Part shown: positions 23,625 to 35,400 of the stretch, piece by piece
Numbering within the stretch: position 1 is the stretch's first letter
How the letters are laid out: every line of letters begins with the position of its first letter
Origin: Spirodela intermedia
Taxonomy: Eukaryota; Streptophyta; Magnoliopsida; Alismatales; Araceae
Length of the DNA: 64,000 nucleotides
Assembly: GCA_902729315.2 (NCBI GenBank)
Contig: LR746281.1
Location: forward strand, 2,168,501 to 2,232,500
Direction of reading: 5' to 3'
Position numbers and translations under genes: made by a program
Notes under the pieces: model-generated
Databases searched by the model: none
Seen by the model: the letters and a program-made list of their open reading frames with translations, nothing else
What the model was told of the DNA's origin: nothing

Positions 23625-26600
23625 TTAGTGGGATCCCTTCTTCCGCCTTGATTTCCTTTTATTGGGTTCAGGGTCAGCATCTGGAGCAGGTTCTTCGCCG
23701 GAGTTGGAACCTCTGCATGAGGAGATCGTATGAATTAATGACAATAGAAAGGGATTCACAACTAAGAATGGTTAGCTTCTCTGATGGTTCTCACATGTCC
23801 AGGGGAAGCTCCCCAGGAGGCTCGTGATGCTCCACTGCTTGCGTTGACCTGGAAGGATCATCACCATCTTTCCTCAATTCCTCCAGTGGTCTGGTTTCCT
23901 CCCCCCCAGAGGTTCCCTCTTTCGTTCTATTCCTTTTCCGTTTGAGCTTGTTGGAGTCTTCAAGACTTGGAGAGTCCACAGCAGAAGTAACCATTTCACT
24001 GTCCACGAATCATTCAATGTGAGCATTTCCTTACCTATTTAATGGGAATCAATGAGATGCTGATTCTCATTCGCATTGAGTGAAAATGATCAAAGAAGGA
24101 AATTAAGATGATCTAATTGCATTGGATCTGGAGCCAGCATCCATTAATTAAAGATTATTAGATTCAAATGATTGTGAATTCGACAACAAAATAGACAAGG
24201 ATAAACCTTTTGACTTAAGCACGAGCAGCAATTAGTAAGATATTTCTTTGATATTTTTATTTGATATTTAAATGAATATTGATAACTGAAATATTAACTT
24301 TACTAATTTCTATAGAGAAAACGAAGAGGAGTAAAATGCCCTTACTCATTATCTCTTCCGACTGTAAGATCATTGATGTTGTTATGATCATCAGCCTGCT
24401 CACAATGTCTTCCGGAATTAGGCTCTTCGGCATTTGTTGCTCTGACAATTTTTTCCTCCGACAAGTCAGCATTTCTTTCGTGGGTATCCCCTCCCCTACC
24501 CTTTCCTTTCTTCTTTTTCTTTGATTTCCCACTGTTTTCAGCAAGGACTGGTTCGACTGCATGGTCAACTGCAAGTTCTGACTTTCCATTCTTGCCTTCA
24601 TCAACTTTATCTGCTGAAGAATTTAACCCTTTCTCAGGTGACTCCCCTTTCCTGTCCCTTGTCTTCTTCCTTTTCTTTGGTTTCCCACTGTTTTCATCTA
24701 GGCAACCTTCCTGATTCAACTCTTCCTTTTCTTGTTCACGAGTATGTGCCTCATCTCTTTTGCCATCTTCGCTCGGATCTTCACTAGGTCTGTCCTGAAT
24801 TACTTCATCAGGCATATGAACGTCTGTTTCAGGAGACTTCAACAGCTTAGCCTTATCTTTCTTTTTCTTCTTTGACTTCTCGCTTTTGACAACTTCAATC
24901 TTATGTTCCCTGATAACAATAAACAAAACATCAAGTATACACGAATAAAAAGTGATCATTATGGATAATAAGCCTGCATTCTCATTACCCTTCGGGGACT
25001 TTATCCTGGAGAGTTGCATCATTCTTTCGATCCACATTGACATCAAACTTGATACTATCTAACTTTCTATCCCCACCAACATTTCGCTCTTCATTCTTTT
25101 GGCCTACCGAGAAAGAAATTGGAAAGAAGTCATCATCTTCACCTTCCAAAACAGGTGATTTTCCGGGATTGCTAATTATCTGATGCTGAGAGTCATCCTC
25201 TCCTTCATCAGAATCACTAATGCGATGCTTCCTCCTGAGACGTTGACGAGTAGCACTCCCATTCGTTGTCTTCTCACACTTGATGGTCTCATCATTGATG
25301 ACTGCATCAGAAAGAAATGTATTTGCATAAGAATAAGGGATACGTTAAAAGATAAGTATTTTCTCTACAAGAGCAGATCACTAGAGAGGAAAAAGGAAAC
25401 GAAGAGAAAAGAAGATCATAAAACAAAATTTAGTGGATAAATGGAAGTTCTAGCAAGTGTACAATTTAGATAGCCTTCAAACCACCAGGCTACCCTTGCA
25501 TCTCTCTTCAAATGTTACTGGAAAAAAGTCAAGAATCAATGGAACTGGTAGGTTCACGTTCACATATTCCCTCCCCACAACAGTAGTTGATTTTGTCCCC
25601 GTCAGGAATACTGAAATGAATACAAAAACGTAATATAACAGCATAAAAGACTTAGCATATGGAAAAAGTATTAGTCCGCCGCCTTTAAATATCCACAAAG
25701 ATATAAGTTGAAAAAAATTACCATGCTTCGTTCGCTAGATGATTCAGGATCTTGTTTTTATCCATTATATTAGTTTTAGAATTAAAATATTACTTATTGA
25801 AAAAATCACATTTCAGTCAATCTACGGAAGATGATTTTTAGAATTTTGAACAGGTGATATAATGAAACCCAACTGTCCTTTTTCTGCAGTAGAAAACACT
25901 TTCCTCGATATGTGTGCTCGTAACAAGAGCAGAATACCAATAAAAGCAATCCTGTAGGTACGGGTGAAATCTTTGAGGAGAACTTTAAAGGTGCTTGTGA
26001 AAATAGCAGTGTAATACCATTTAGGGATGTCCTATACCAAGTTCACATATTTTCACAGAGGCAAGTCAGCAAGAAAACGACGAGGGAGAGAAAACAATGA
26101 CTAAAAGATGAACTCAAACCATCACTGCTGCATCGAAGTCAAACAATGAGGAAAGTTGGAGGCATACATCCATTGGCACGTTGATGTGAGGGCGACATTT
26201 CTACATCACCATCATCAATGAAGTCTGACTCATATCTGTCTTCACTGCCATGACTCCCAGACTCCTCACTTCCAGTCTCACCAACATCTTCCCCAAAAGA
26301 GTCACTAGAAAATAGTTGAGGAGTGAGGCGTAAGATATGTTTTTTTTACATTTCCTTTGTGTGATAGGGAAATGCTTTGGCACCTTCACCTTGAGAGTGA
26401 TCTGAGCAGAACCGGAAAGAAAAGGTTCAAGGAAAAATGTCGACGAAGTGAAGGATGAAGTATACCTGTCATTGCCAACACCAGTGCCGCGCCTAGAGCC
26501 CACATCCACATAGTACCCAGCAAGGTGAACACTTCTAGGTCCAACAACCGAGAAAATAACCTCATAGCACTCTTCAAACTGCAGGTCCATGCCGCAGCAC

Positions 26601-27133
26601 TCAGCTTTATCTGGGAGCAGAGAACATAGCAGCACAGGGCTCTTATCCCCAACATTACATTGCAGCACGCTCCTCTTTGTCGCTGCCCCATCTCCCAAGG
26701 TCACCTGTGCAATAACCCACTATTGATGACCGCTGATTTTTGCTTCATTGGAAAGTAATGGAGAAATGGGAAAATTAAGGCTATCATACGACCACGTCGG
26801 AATCTGGTACAGGAACGCCAATAATATCATAGAGTTCGATCAGTTCAGAGACCGACCTGTGAAAGACGAAGAGGCCCACGGCTATTATCATGGATGTGAG
26901 TATAGGGCTTGCCAGGCTTCACCTCAACGCCTGTGAAGAAGACGGATTAAATGTTCACGCAAGGAGAAAAACCAGCTGCAGGAATCCGAAACGCGGCGAA
27001 ATCAGGCAAGAACACAGGCTCCGATGGGACTGGAGAGTGTCGGCCCAGCCACGCAAAATTGAAGAAAAAATGGTGAGCAGAGGAACGCCCCACGATGGTC
27101 AAATTCAAACGTTCACCCACCCCAGAAGGACAT
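23625..27133 (-). CDS. FKBP43/53-like nucleoplasmin-domain protein lacking the PPIase domain
   Basis: Eight exons in transcript order (27121-27133, 26857-26930, 26466-26704, 26168-26304, 24989-25301, 24346-24909, 23795-23998, 23625-23712) join in phase to about 543 residues. Residues 1-95 ([53 protein letters not shown]) are the nucleoplasmin-like domain of plant nuclear FKBPs, which act as histone chaperones. An acidic Ser/Glu/Asp stretch (about 110-150) follows. After it come alternating acidic segments and five Lys-rich patches ([33 protein letters not shown]), suited to nuclear or nucleolar location. FKBP53/43 would then carry a C-terminal FKBP domain of about 110 residues. Here the frame ends in TAA at 23625-23627 instead. 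The first coding exon has 13 bases. A possible extra in-phase exon lies at 25494-25610. The final junctions are the least certain. Confidence 0.85.
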
Positions 27134-28286
27134 CCCGACGCAACCCGGGAAGAAATCTTCCTGCCCCCAAGGGCTCACCAAGGTGGTTCCTTCTCCTTCG
27201 AACAGACGCTCGGCGGCGACACCGCTGAAGAACCCTACAGGACCCCTCCGAAGTCACCGTTTAAAACCCTGCGAAGAGGTTGGAACCCCAAGAACAGGCG
27301 ATTACACTTCCCACAAATAATTGTGTGAAATTTTCGCTTTTCGTATTAAATTAAATATAACAGTGTAAAAATTATATTTATAAATATACCCTTTTAATTG
27401 TGTAGTTCACACCGATAATTGCGTGAAAGTTCCACTTTTTAGTATGACTTAAATTTAGACTATTATAAAATTAAAATTATACATATACCCTTTGTAATAT
27501 TGCCCCCCATTCATTGATTGTTGTCATCTCTCTGTGGGTTATTTGGTAAAGCAGTATTGGGGCGATCATTTTATTTTTTAATTTCCAGAAAAAAGTAATG
27601 GATGACGACATCCAGAAAATAAAACATGAGATAAAAATTGAATAATCCCATAATTATATAATTATTGGAATAAATTTTTATGAAGGTTCACATCGCCAAA
27701 TTCAAAAGGGTTTCTTAATTATCAGAATATTTGAAAATGGATGATACATAATTTGACAGCACAGATTGCCATGAACGACACAAAAACTACAAAACTGAAG
27801 ATATCAGGCACATCTGATCGATTTTTATATAATAACTGTTATAAATTCAAATGGGTTTCATCATTATCAGAACACTTTTGAATTGGATGATACATAATTT
27901 GATGCCACAGATTGCCATGAACAACTCAAAAACTACAAAACTGAAGATCTCAGGCACATCAGATCGATTTTTATATAATAATTGTTATAAATTCAAATCG
28001 GTTTCATCATTATCAGAACATTTTTAAATGGATGATACATAATTTGATGCCACAGATTGCTATGAACAACGAAAAAAAACTACAAAACTAAAGATCTCAG
28101 GCACAGCTGATCAAACCAGCCGGGTATCATATACTGGCTGGTACTGAATCCTGAGCTGGGTTCTAGCGTGAGACGAAACCCTGTTCTTGCCTTCAAACAG
28201 CATGCATTCGCATTATGGAGTCTTGCAATGATGAATGACCCGGAACTGCTCACGCTAAAAATTGTCTTGGATCCCCACGGACTCTG
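27134..28286. other. Spacer between the nucleoplasmin-like gene and PEX16
   Basis: The left 200 bp is probably the promoter or 5' UTR of the nucleoplasmin-like gene. The rest is AT-rich and contains the 145-bp repeat array described separately. No gene is seen. Confidence 0.5.
27690..28115. repeat. Tandem repeat of about 145 bp, three copies
   Basis: The marker ggatgatacataatttga recurs at 27739, 27885 and 28030. Each copy also carries cacagattgc, actacaaaact, aagat.tcaggcaca and gatcgatttttatataat (the last missing from copy 3). Copies 2 and 3 are the most alike. The array ends about 170 bp beyond the PEX16 stop codon, in the 3' direction of that gene. Confidence 0.85.
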
Positions 28287-30348
28287 CTATGAACCTGATG
28301 TGTAGGTGTATCTTGTTTGGGCTCCGATCAGAAGTTCGACAATTTTAGCTGCGCACCAAAGAAAAACATGGCTCATTCGAGATTTTCTTCCCAATTTAGG
28401 ATAGGAAGAAAAAAGTCAACGGTGAGGGAAAAAGGCATGGAACAGACCTGTGAGAAATCCAATCAACGGAACCTGATGCATATATTTCTCGCTGGTTTCT
28501 AAGCGATGTCTGAAAGAGGGGAAAAAAATTAATTAAATGTGATCATCAGAAAATGAAGCAGCATATGCAGCTACCTGGCGTAGTTGCTGAAGAATGGATC
28601 CCTCATGACGTAGAGTGCCCACAGAACCTTTCTTCTCTTCATCTGGGTTCACCGCAAATATTTAAAGCTTATTAATCATCAAACGAGACAGCCTCCGGGA
28701 AAACAGGAGATAAAATCATAGGGCAATGAAAAACATATGACCAAATAACGGCATTAAATTCATGATTGGGTTTTTTTTTTTCTTTTTTTTGAGGGGAAGG
28801 GTGGGGTCAATGAAGAACCCAGGAGAAGAACCGACCTCATTTTTTTCTGAGACAGAGAGTGCGAACCGTTCATGATCACCAGCAGCACGTCTGGTGACAT
28901 ATGAAAGAATACCAACTCCAGTGAGGTCCACAGCCAAGGAGACTAACCAAGGGGTCCATGATCGAATCCCATATTTTCTTATGAATAGAACATAAACAAG
29001 CGGTCTAATGATACATAGGACCTCCCCCATCACAAAGAACCCACCAGAGAGCCCCTTCTCAGACCAAAGGGTGGAAAGAGTAGTCTTGGGGGGTGACGCT
29101 GCAGCAGAAGCAGTGGTTATCGATTATCTCCAGGAAAAAAGATCACAGCAACTCGAAGCATAGACAACAGAAGAAGAATACCGGGGGCAGAACTGGTGGC
29201 CCTTGGGACCCACATTTGTTCTGAGTTCATCTTAGCATTCTGTGCAAACATGTTCAGTGCCGACAGGGCTCTCCCTTCTAAATTTCTTGGATCATAGCCA
29301 CCGATTCTCCCAGGATTCCCCAGTCCAGAGGGATCAATGTCTGAAACACTCGAGGCCTCGTCTGAATTGGATGTTTCTCCACCTTGCAGGAGGATTCTGT
29401 AACCACAGTCCTTGAATTGGGCTAATCTGACCAATACCCTGAAAGATCCAAAAGATCCAAAAGATCCAAAAGATCCAAAAGATTTCCATGAATAAAGCTA
29501 TGGAAAGGTCAATGTGCAAACCCCTGCAAGAGAAAAAAATATTCGAGCAAAAATATTGACCAAATAGTCTCGAGTCTGATTTACTTGGTAGCTTCTGTGA
29601 GAGCTATGAAATTCCACTTTCCATCATCTCCAAGGAAGTGTTGGGATGCTACTTCGACCACAGTCTCCAAGTCTTTGAGCACCGATACACACAGTGGCCA
29701 TGAAGATGACGACGGGCCAGAGCCCCTCGCTCCGCCATGGCTCGGAATAGTGTCAATTATATGCTGGTTTACGGTGCTGATTACGCCCAAAAAAGCATAG
29801 ACTGTGGAAAAGAGGAACAGCTTTTTCAGTTCATAGCATCGCCACCTGATTTAGCTACCTGAACCTCAAATTGGTCCAATTAAACCCTAATTTCAGCAGA
29901 TGAATGAAGGGACACGAGGATCATTGCGTCAGACAAGTTCATCAAATAGGGGAAGTAATTGGATTCGATTTTCCAGGAAAATATGTCGAGGGTTACTGAG
30001 ATTTCACAGAACCTGCTTCTGGGCCAATCTCCGAATTGGAAAATCTCTCCGGTAGAAGCCATGTGATGCCCTGTGTACAAAAATTCCACAGCCCTGGAGG
30101 TCAGCACGACGCCGGCAAGAAACCTAGAACGAAGCAGGCCTGCCCTAGACCGGACCACGGAAGAGAATTCTCTCGGGAATTCGAAGAAAAAGAATAAATC
30201 AAACGCATAGGGAGAGAAGAAGAGAGACAGATGGAGAAGGAACCAGTGGAAGGAGAGATTCAGGTTCTCAGCTGATTACATTGGCCAGTGATTCCAAGGA
30301 CTGCACGAACTCCCTGTTCTTCCTGACCCATTCCTTGTAGCTCTCCAT
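28287..30348 (-). CDS. PEX16: Peroxisome biogenesis protein 16 (peroxin-16)
   Basis: Eight coding exons in transcript order (30280-30348, 30013-30070, 29585-29801, 29182-29438, 28836-29098, 28575-28642, 28448-28509, 28287-28348) give about 351 residues, close to Arabidopsis PEX16/SSE1. Recognisable stretches are MESYKEWVRKNREFVQS at the N-terminus, ITWLLPERF, VLKDLETVVEVASQHF, GYRILLQGGE, GEVLCIIRPLVYVLFIRKYG, LWALYVMRDPFF and the C-terminal GAQTRYTYTSGS. PEX16 is a membrane protein of the ER and peroxisome needed for peroxisomal membrane assembly; in plants it also affects oil-body and protein-body formation. The hydrophobic segment around RPLVYVLF lies in exon 5. The start is the first in-frame ATG that gives the conserved N-terminus. 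The gene is head-to-head with the ZFWD gene. A 9-bp repeat abuts the exon 4 acceptor. Confidence 0.95.
29444..29485. repeat. 9-bp tandem repeat inside a PEX16 intron
   Basis: The unit gatccaaaa is repeated about four times on the plus strand, directly next to the intron acceptor at 29439-29440. On the transcript strand it supplies the U-rich run in front of the AG. Confidence 0.85.
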
Positions 30349-30620
30349 ACGTCCCCCCAACTCTCTTTCTCTCTCCTCCTTCCCCCTCCGACTATCACTA
30401 TCTCTCTCCTCCGATCGAGCGAGGATGCGGGAGCTGCATGAAGAACGGTAGAAGGGCAACTAGCAAAGGCTGTCTTGAATCATCTTCGTTGCTTAGCGAG
30501 GGTATTTTAGTCTCATCCTCTTCATCTCGTCGATGATATTGTACGTGGCATCTTACGTGTCTGTTGATATGCCCACGTCAGCAACACGGTCCCCGCATCC
30601 TCCCGTAACCCGTGGAAAGT

Positions 30621-30845
30621 GACGTCATCATCATCCGGTCGACAACGCCACCTCAGGCGACGGGAGAAGCGGTTGAAGGTGACGCGCCGGTAAGCACTGA
30701 CGACCTTCCTTCCCGAAGAAGAAGATCACCGGGAAATGACGTTATTGTCATCCGGTCGATAACGCCACCGCCGCCCGCCGGAGAAGTAGTTGAAGGTGAG
30801 GCGTCGGTGAGCACCGGCGACCTTCCTTCCCGAAGAAGAAGCCTG
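30621..30845. repeat. 117-bp tandem duplication that keeps reading frame
   Basis: Two copies begin at 30621 and 30738. Each translates on the plus strand as a 39-residue unit starting DVIIIRS or DVIVIRS and ending in DLPSRRR. The open frame runs on to 31040, with no ATG before 30919. The period is a multiple of three and the changes are mild. The frame has no start codon and matches no family I know, so I do not call it a gene. Confidence 0.7.
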
Positions 30846-31117
30846 GCGGCGGTCAGGCGGCGCCGGAGAGCTCCGTCTTCCGGCTCCGGAGACGACGTAA
30901 GGGAGCTTCCAGAGACGGCGATGCAGACCAGCCGCGCGGCCGTCGAGCGCGTAGACGAAGTGGACGAGGTCCGCGATGTATGGGATCCGGAGGAGGAGGC
31001 TTCTCTCTCCGACGGGAGTACGTTGGAAGTACCAGTATGAGACAGCTGCGGGCACCGTCATGAACGTGTACTTAGGTTCTGCATTGGGAGGACGGAGGGA
31101 AAGAACTCCCACGGAGT

Positions 31118-31655
31118 CTACTCTCATTCTCTCGCTCTCTCTATCTCTCTATCTCGCTCTCTCACTCTCTATCTCGCTCCCTCTATTTCTCTCTCTCCCT
31201 CTCACTCTCTCTATCTCTCTATCTCGCTCTCTCACTCTCTATCTCGCTCCCTCTCACTCTCTCTCTCTCATTCTCTCGCTCTCTCACTCTCTCTATCTCG
31301 CTCTCTCACTCTCTCTCGCTCTCGCTCTCTCTCGCTCTCTCTATCTCTCTATCTCTCTATCTTTCTCTCTCTCGCTCTATGTATCTCGCTATCTCGCTTG
31401 CTCTCAATCTTTCTATCTCGCTCTCTCTCTCTATCTCTCTATCTGGCTCTCTCTCTCTCTCTCTCTCGCTTTCCCTATCTCTCTCTCTCGCTCGCTCTCT
31501 CTATCTCTCTCTCTGGCTCTCTGGCTCTCTCTCTCTCTCTCGCCCTCTCTATCTCTCTATCTGGCTCTCTCTCGCTCTCTATCTGGCTCTCTCTCGCTCT
31601 CTATCTGGCTCTCTCTCGCTCTCTCTATCTGGCTCTCTCTCTCTCGATCCGCCAA
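31118..31655. repeat. CT-rich compound microsatellite (ctct / ctat / ctgg / cact units)
   Basis: About 540 bp of nearly pure pyrimidine-strand sequence made of ctct interrupted by cgct, ctat, cact and ggct units. Higher-order duplications are visible, for example repeats containing ctatctggctctctctcg near 31570-31630. ORFs that read Leu-Ser repeats through it are artefacts of the array. Confidence 0.95.
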
Positions 31656-32212
31656 CCAATCAAAATGCCTCCTATCTTATCACGACAAGCGACGGCCTGG
31701 AGCCAGGACACGTGTCGCGGCCAAGAAACAGGAGCTCTAAGCTTAATGGTGCGTTGACTGGAGCGTAGCTGATCGACGTTAAAAGCGGCGGTAGTTTATT
31801 GGGTCAAAAGCAACTGGCACCACGACCGAGGAAATGCCCTTTTAAAAATTCTTGACCAGTAAATAAAATCACGAAACTCGAAAATATTACGAATTAAGAA
31901 AAAAACTTGGACCGGTACATTGAACCGCACATTTTCAAGGCATATATTTTCTTAATTAATTTAATTAAAATGGTTTTACTGCATCCCAAAAGGCTATATT
32001 TACGCATCATTTTTCGCAAATATAACGAATTATAGAATAATTTCAAAATTCTCGTATGTTTATGTATTTAAAAAAGGCTGGTCTTTTGGGGGGTTCCACT
32101 TTGCGGGGCCCACCCGTTGACTGTTCGTCCCATTTGTCCAGATGATGGATAGAGAGAGGGAGAGGGAGAGAACACAGAGAGAGAGAGAGAGAATCAGTTG
32201 GGGGGGGGGGGG

Positions 32213-32218
32213 TATATA
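32213..32218 (+). promoter_or_regulatory. TATA-box candidate for ZFWD
   Basis: TATATA follows a G-run and a GA run, 273 bp upstream of the ZFWD ATG. Position and context fit a core promoter; there is no transcript evidence. Confidence 0.45.
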
Positions 32219-32490
32219 GGATCCGAGCGATACGAGGAATGATGTCGGGAGGGAAGACCGAGTTCGCCTAAACCCGGCTCGGCCGACCCTCGATCCTCCT
32301 CTGCGTGTCGGCACTCGCCGTCGTTGCCGCCGTTGGGGCTCCCCTCCCGTCTACGGCCGTCCCCCCGGCAGCTACCCCCCTCGCCGAAATCCATCCCTGC
32401 GTGGGCTCTCATCCCCCTTCTCCGTTCGAATTAGGGTTTTCTTGGTACCCGTTGGGGAGTTTTCTCTCGGGTCTGCGTTCTCCTCTGGCC

Positions 32491-35400
32491 ATGGATGTCG
32501 AGTCTATGGAGATGAACGGGAGCAAGAGGGTTTTTCAGCGGCAAGCCGGCGGATCGGTGGCTGGCGGCACCGGAAAGGTGTGTAATTACTGGTTGCAGGG
32601 GAGGTGCAATCGGCGCCCTTGCCCCTATCTCCATGGCGATCCCTCCTCCCATCGGCAACCGAAACAATCCCAAGAGTACGAAGATGGTGCGCCGAAGAGG
32701 ACGCAGGGGTATTCCCGGGGCGGCGGCGGCGGCGGCCTGGTGTGGAGAAACCCGAGTGCCGGAGGAGGGCCATCGAAGTGGGGTAGGGGCCGGGGAGCGC
32801 CGCCAGGGGCAGGAGGAGGGAGTGCTGCGACCGCCGGGGCCCCAGCCGCCCGTAGGGGTTCTGAAATCATCTGTAAGTTCTTCGTCAAGGGGCGATGTTC
32901 GTACGGAGAAAGTTGCAAGTTTCTTCACTCTTGGTCCGTCGGAGATGACTTCTCGCTCTTGACCAAGCTCGAGGGCCACCAGAAGGTGCGAGGGCTTTAA
33001 TGTCCTTGATGTTCGACCGAGCCGAGGCCCGGTCCTTCTTGATTTCAGCATACTTCTCTGGTTGTGTTTCTTTAGTGGGGGCGATGATCTGAGAAGCTGG
33101 TCTAGCAGGTTGTTACAGGGATTGCTCTTCCATCTGGGTCTAATAAGCTGTACTCAAGCAGCACCGATGAGACCGTGCGGATTTGGGACTGCGAGAGTGG
33201 GCAGGTAATGGCGATGGCAATCCACGCAATACCATGATTTCCGTTGATTCATCGACAGTACTGTGAAGCCTTGTTCTGGGAATCATGCAGTGTATTATGG
33301 TTGCCAAACCGGGAGGAGAAGTCGGATGCATTATCAGTGAGGGACCATGGGTGTTTATTGGGATCCCTAATGCTGTCAAGGTACGAGTATGGAGACTAAA
33401 TTTGTGCAATTTACTTTTTTTTGAAATCATGAGAGAGAAAGGAAGATTTAATTGCTCTTTCTTCGTTGAGAAAAGCCATCAATAAAATTATTGTCTTCAC
33501 AGGCAGTAAATATTCAAATGGGAACTGAAATGAACCTCGATGGACCTCTTGGGCAAGTGTACTCTTTGGCCGTTGGCAATGATATGCTCTTTGCTGGTGT
33601 ACAGGTAACCTTTGTGTGTTTTTTTGGTAGTTTAGTTTAGTATTTAATTTATTTTTCCGGCAATCTATTTGTTGAGTTGAAGATCTCATGGCTCTCTTTC
33701 TATGAGCAATGCCACATTCCTAGTTAACCCTCCATTGGTTGTATGATGGAACACTCCGCACTGTTCTTCTTTTTTACAGGACAGTAACATATTGGCATGG
33801 AAATTTAGTCCGGAGGGCAATTGCTTTCAACCTGCGGCTTCTCTAAGTGGCCATCAAGGAGCTGTTGTTGCATTAGTTGTTGGCGGTATGAGGCTGTACT
33901 CTGGTTCCATGGACGGTACCATACGAGTAAGTTGGCTGCATTACTAATGAGTGCAATTCTCTTTGTCATGGACTGATCTTTAACTCATTTTTGACAGGCG
34001 TATTATGATGCATGCAGTTTCAGTCTTTCTACTGTCGTTGGAGGGTTTTTTTCCCTCGTAGTTTTTGTTGAACAGAACATGGTGCTATCTCAGCTTCCTA
34101 TGCTGATTGTGACTTCTCAATGATATAATTAGCTTAACAATTTAATAACTAGTTTGTGAATGGGACGATAGGCCCTGTGGTTTGTTTTTCTTTTTTCCCA
34201 TCTATCAAAGACGCCTACGACTTTCTAAAGAAAAGATATCTGTTCAATGGGTGCTAACCAAGATTTAGCTAACGTATCTTGATGTTCCTAGGCTCCTGTC
34301 CTGATAGAAGCATATCCATTCATAGAGGAAGAGGAGAAATAAACGAATAACTGTTGGATTGCTTGTTTCTGTCCCACTGCAAGGGTGCTACTCGAAAAGA
34401 ATGAGAGATTAAATCAAATGCTCTCTTTGGCTCAATTATCTTTTAATGGCCGTATTGCTTGGGACCGTGGGCAGTTGATAAGCTTGGAGGTTTATTTGAT
34501 CTGCCTGAGGAATGCTAACGACTTTGGTGTCAGGCAGTTGATAAGCCTGTCTGACCTGAGATGCGTCAAGAAGTGTCTGCAAACATGAAACAGGGAGGAT
34601 TTTGGTTCAACTCGTGTCAGGCAGGAGCTATTACAAAAAAGTGAAGAACTTCACATTAGGAAAGAAGAAGGTATGCTACCTAGACTAAGTAAAAACATCT
34701 TTAGTGCAAAAAATGAGTATCATGAACGTCTTATTGGGGATTAACTAGATTTGTACCTACTAGCAAAGGAAGAATATTTAATCGTTGAAAACAGAAACTT
34801 TTACTATGCAATGACCTGTCCTTTGACTGGTTTGAAGTTGCGGTAGGTTTTATCAGGACTATGACTTTTCAGTCTCAAGAGGGACATTGATAAGATGATT
34901 GATAGAATCGGACAATGCTTGTGCAAAGACATTTATTTTGGATAACTTCACGGCAGGGCCAAAGTGCCTTCACTACCTAATTAAATGTGGAGTGTGAGAG
35001 CGTTCATTGGTCAAAGTTAATCAAAAAGCCCAGAATTGGTCAACTGTTTGTGTTTTTGCTGAGTTGCTCTTTCTGTCGAGAGATTTACATCAGTATGGTG
35101 GTGGTTTTGGAGATTCATAAGGGCCGGCCAATTTTCAGTCCAGGAAATGGAGAACCATGTGCCTTCTTTGGGTGTTCCATGGTACTTATTTTGCTAGCAA
35201 GGCCATAGGAGGTTCCAAAACATTTTCAGCACTAGTGCTGTAACTATGTAAGTTCAACTCAAATGACGGATGAGTGGTCAGTTAGTGCTGTGCTGGCAAA
35301 ATAGTTCTGTTTAGATACATTAGTCTAGGTATCAGAACATCTGGTTTTGTAGCTAGTGATTTTGTGTTATACATCATGCAACACTTTTCTGGACCATTTG

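Larger units (their letters stand above)
30349..32490. other. Shared upstream region of PEX16 and ZFWD
   Basis: A divergent promoter region. In order it holds the PEX16 5' UTR, a palindromic TGACGTCA (30620-30627), a 117-bp tandem duplication (30621-30845), a long CT-rich array (31118-31655), AT-rich sequence, a GA run, a C/G run and the ZFWD 5' UTR. Confidence 0.6.

Noticed and set aside
23711-23712. Alternative acceptor two bases downstream for the last exon of the nucleoplasmin-like gene
   Set aside because: It would give a short Arg/Cys tail and stop after about 12 residues. The chosen acceptor continues the acidic/basic pattern and ends in a Lys/Arg-rich tail like the earlier patches.
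30976-31740. 254-codon plus-strand ORF made of Leu-Ser-Tyr repeats
   Set aside because: It is the translation of the CT/CTAT microsatellite and stays open in several frames; there is no protein domain.
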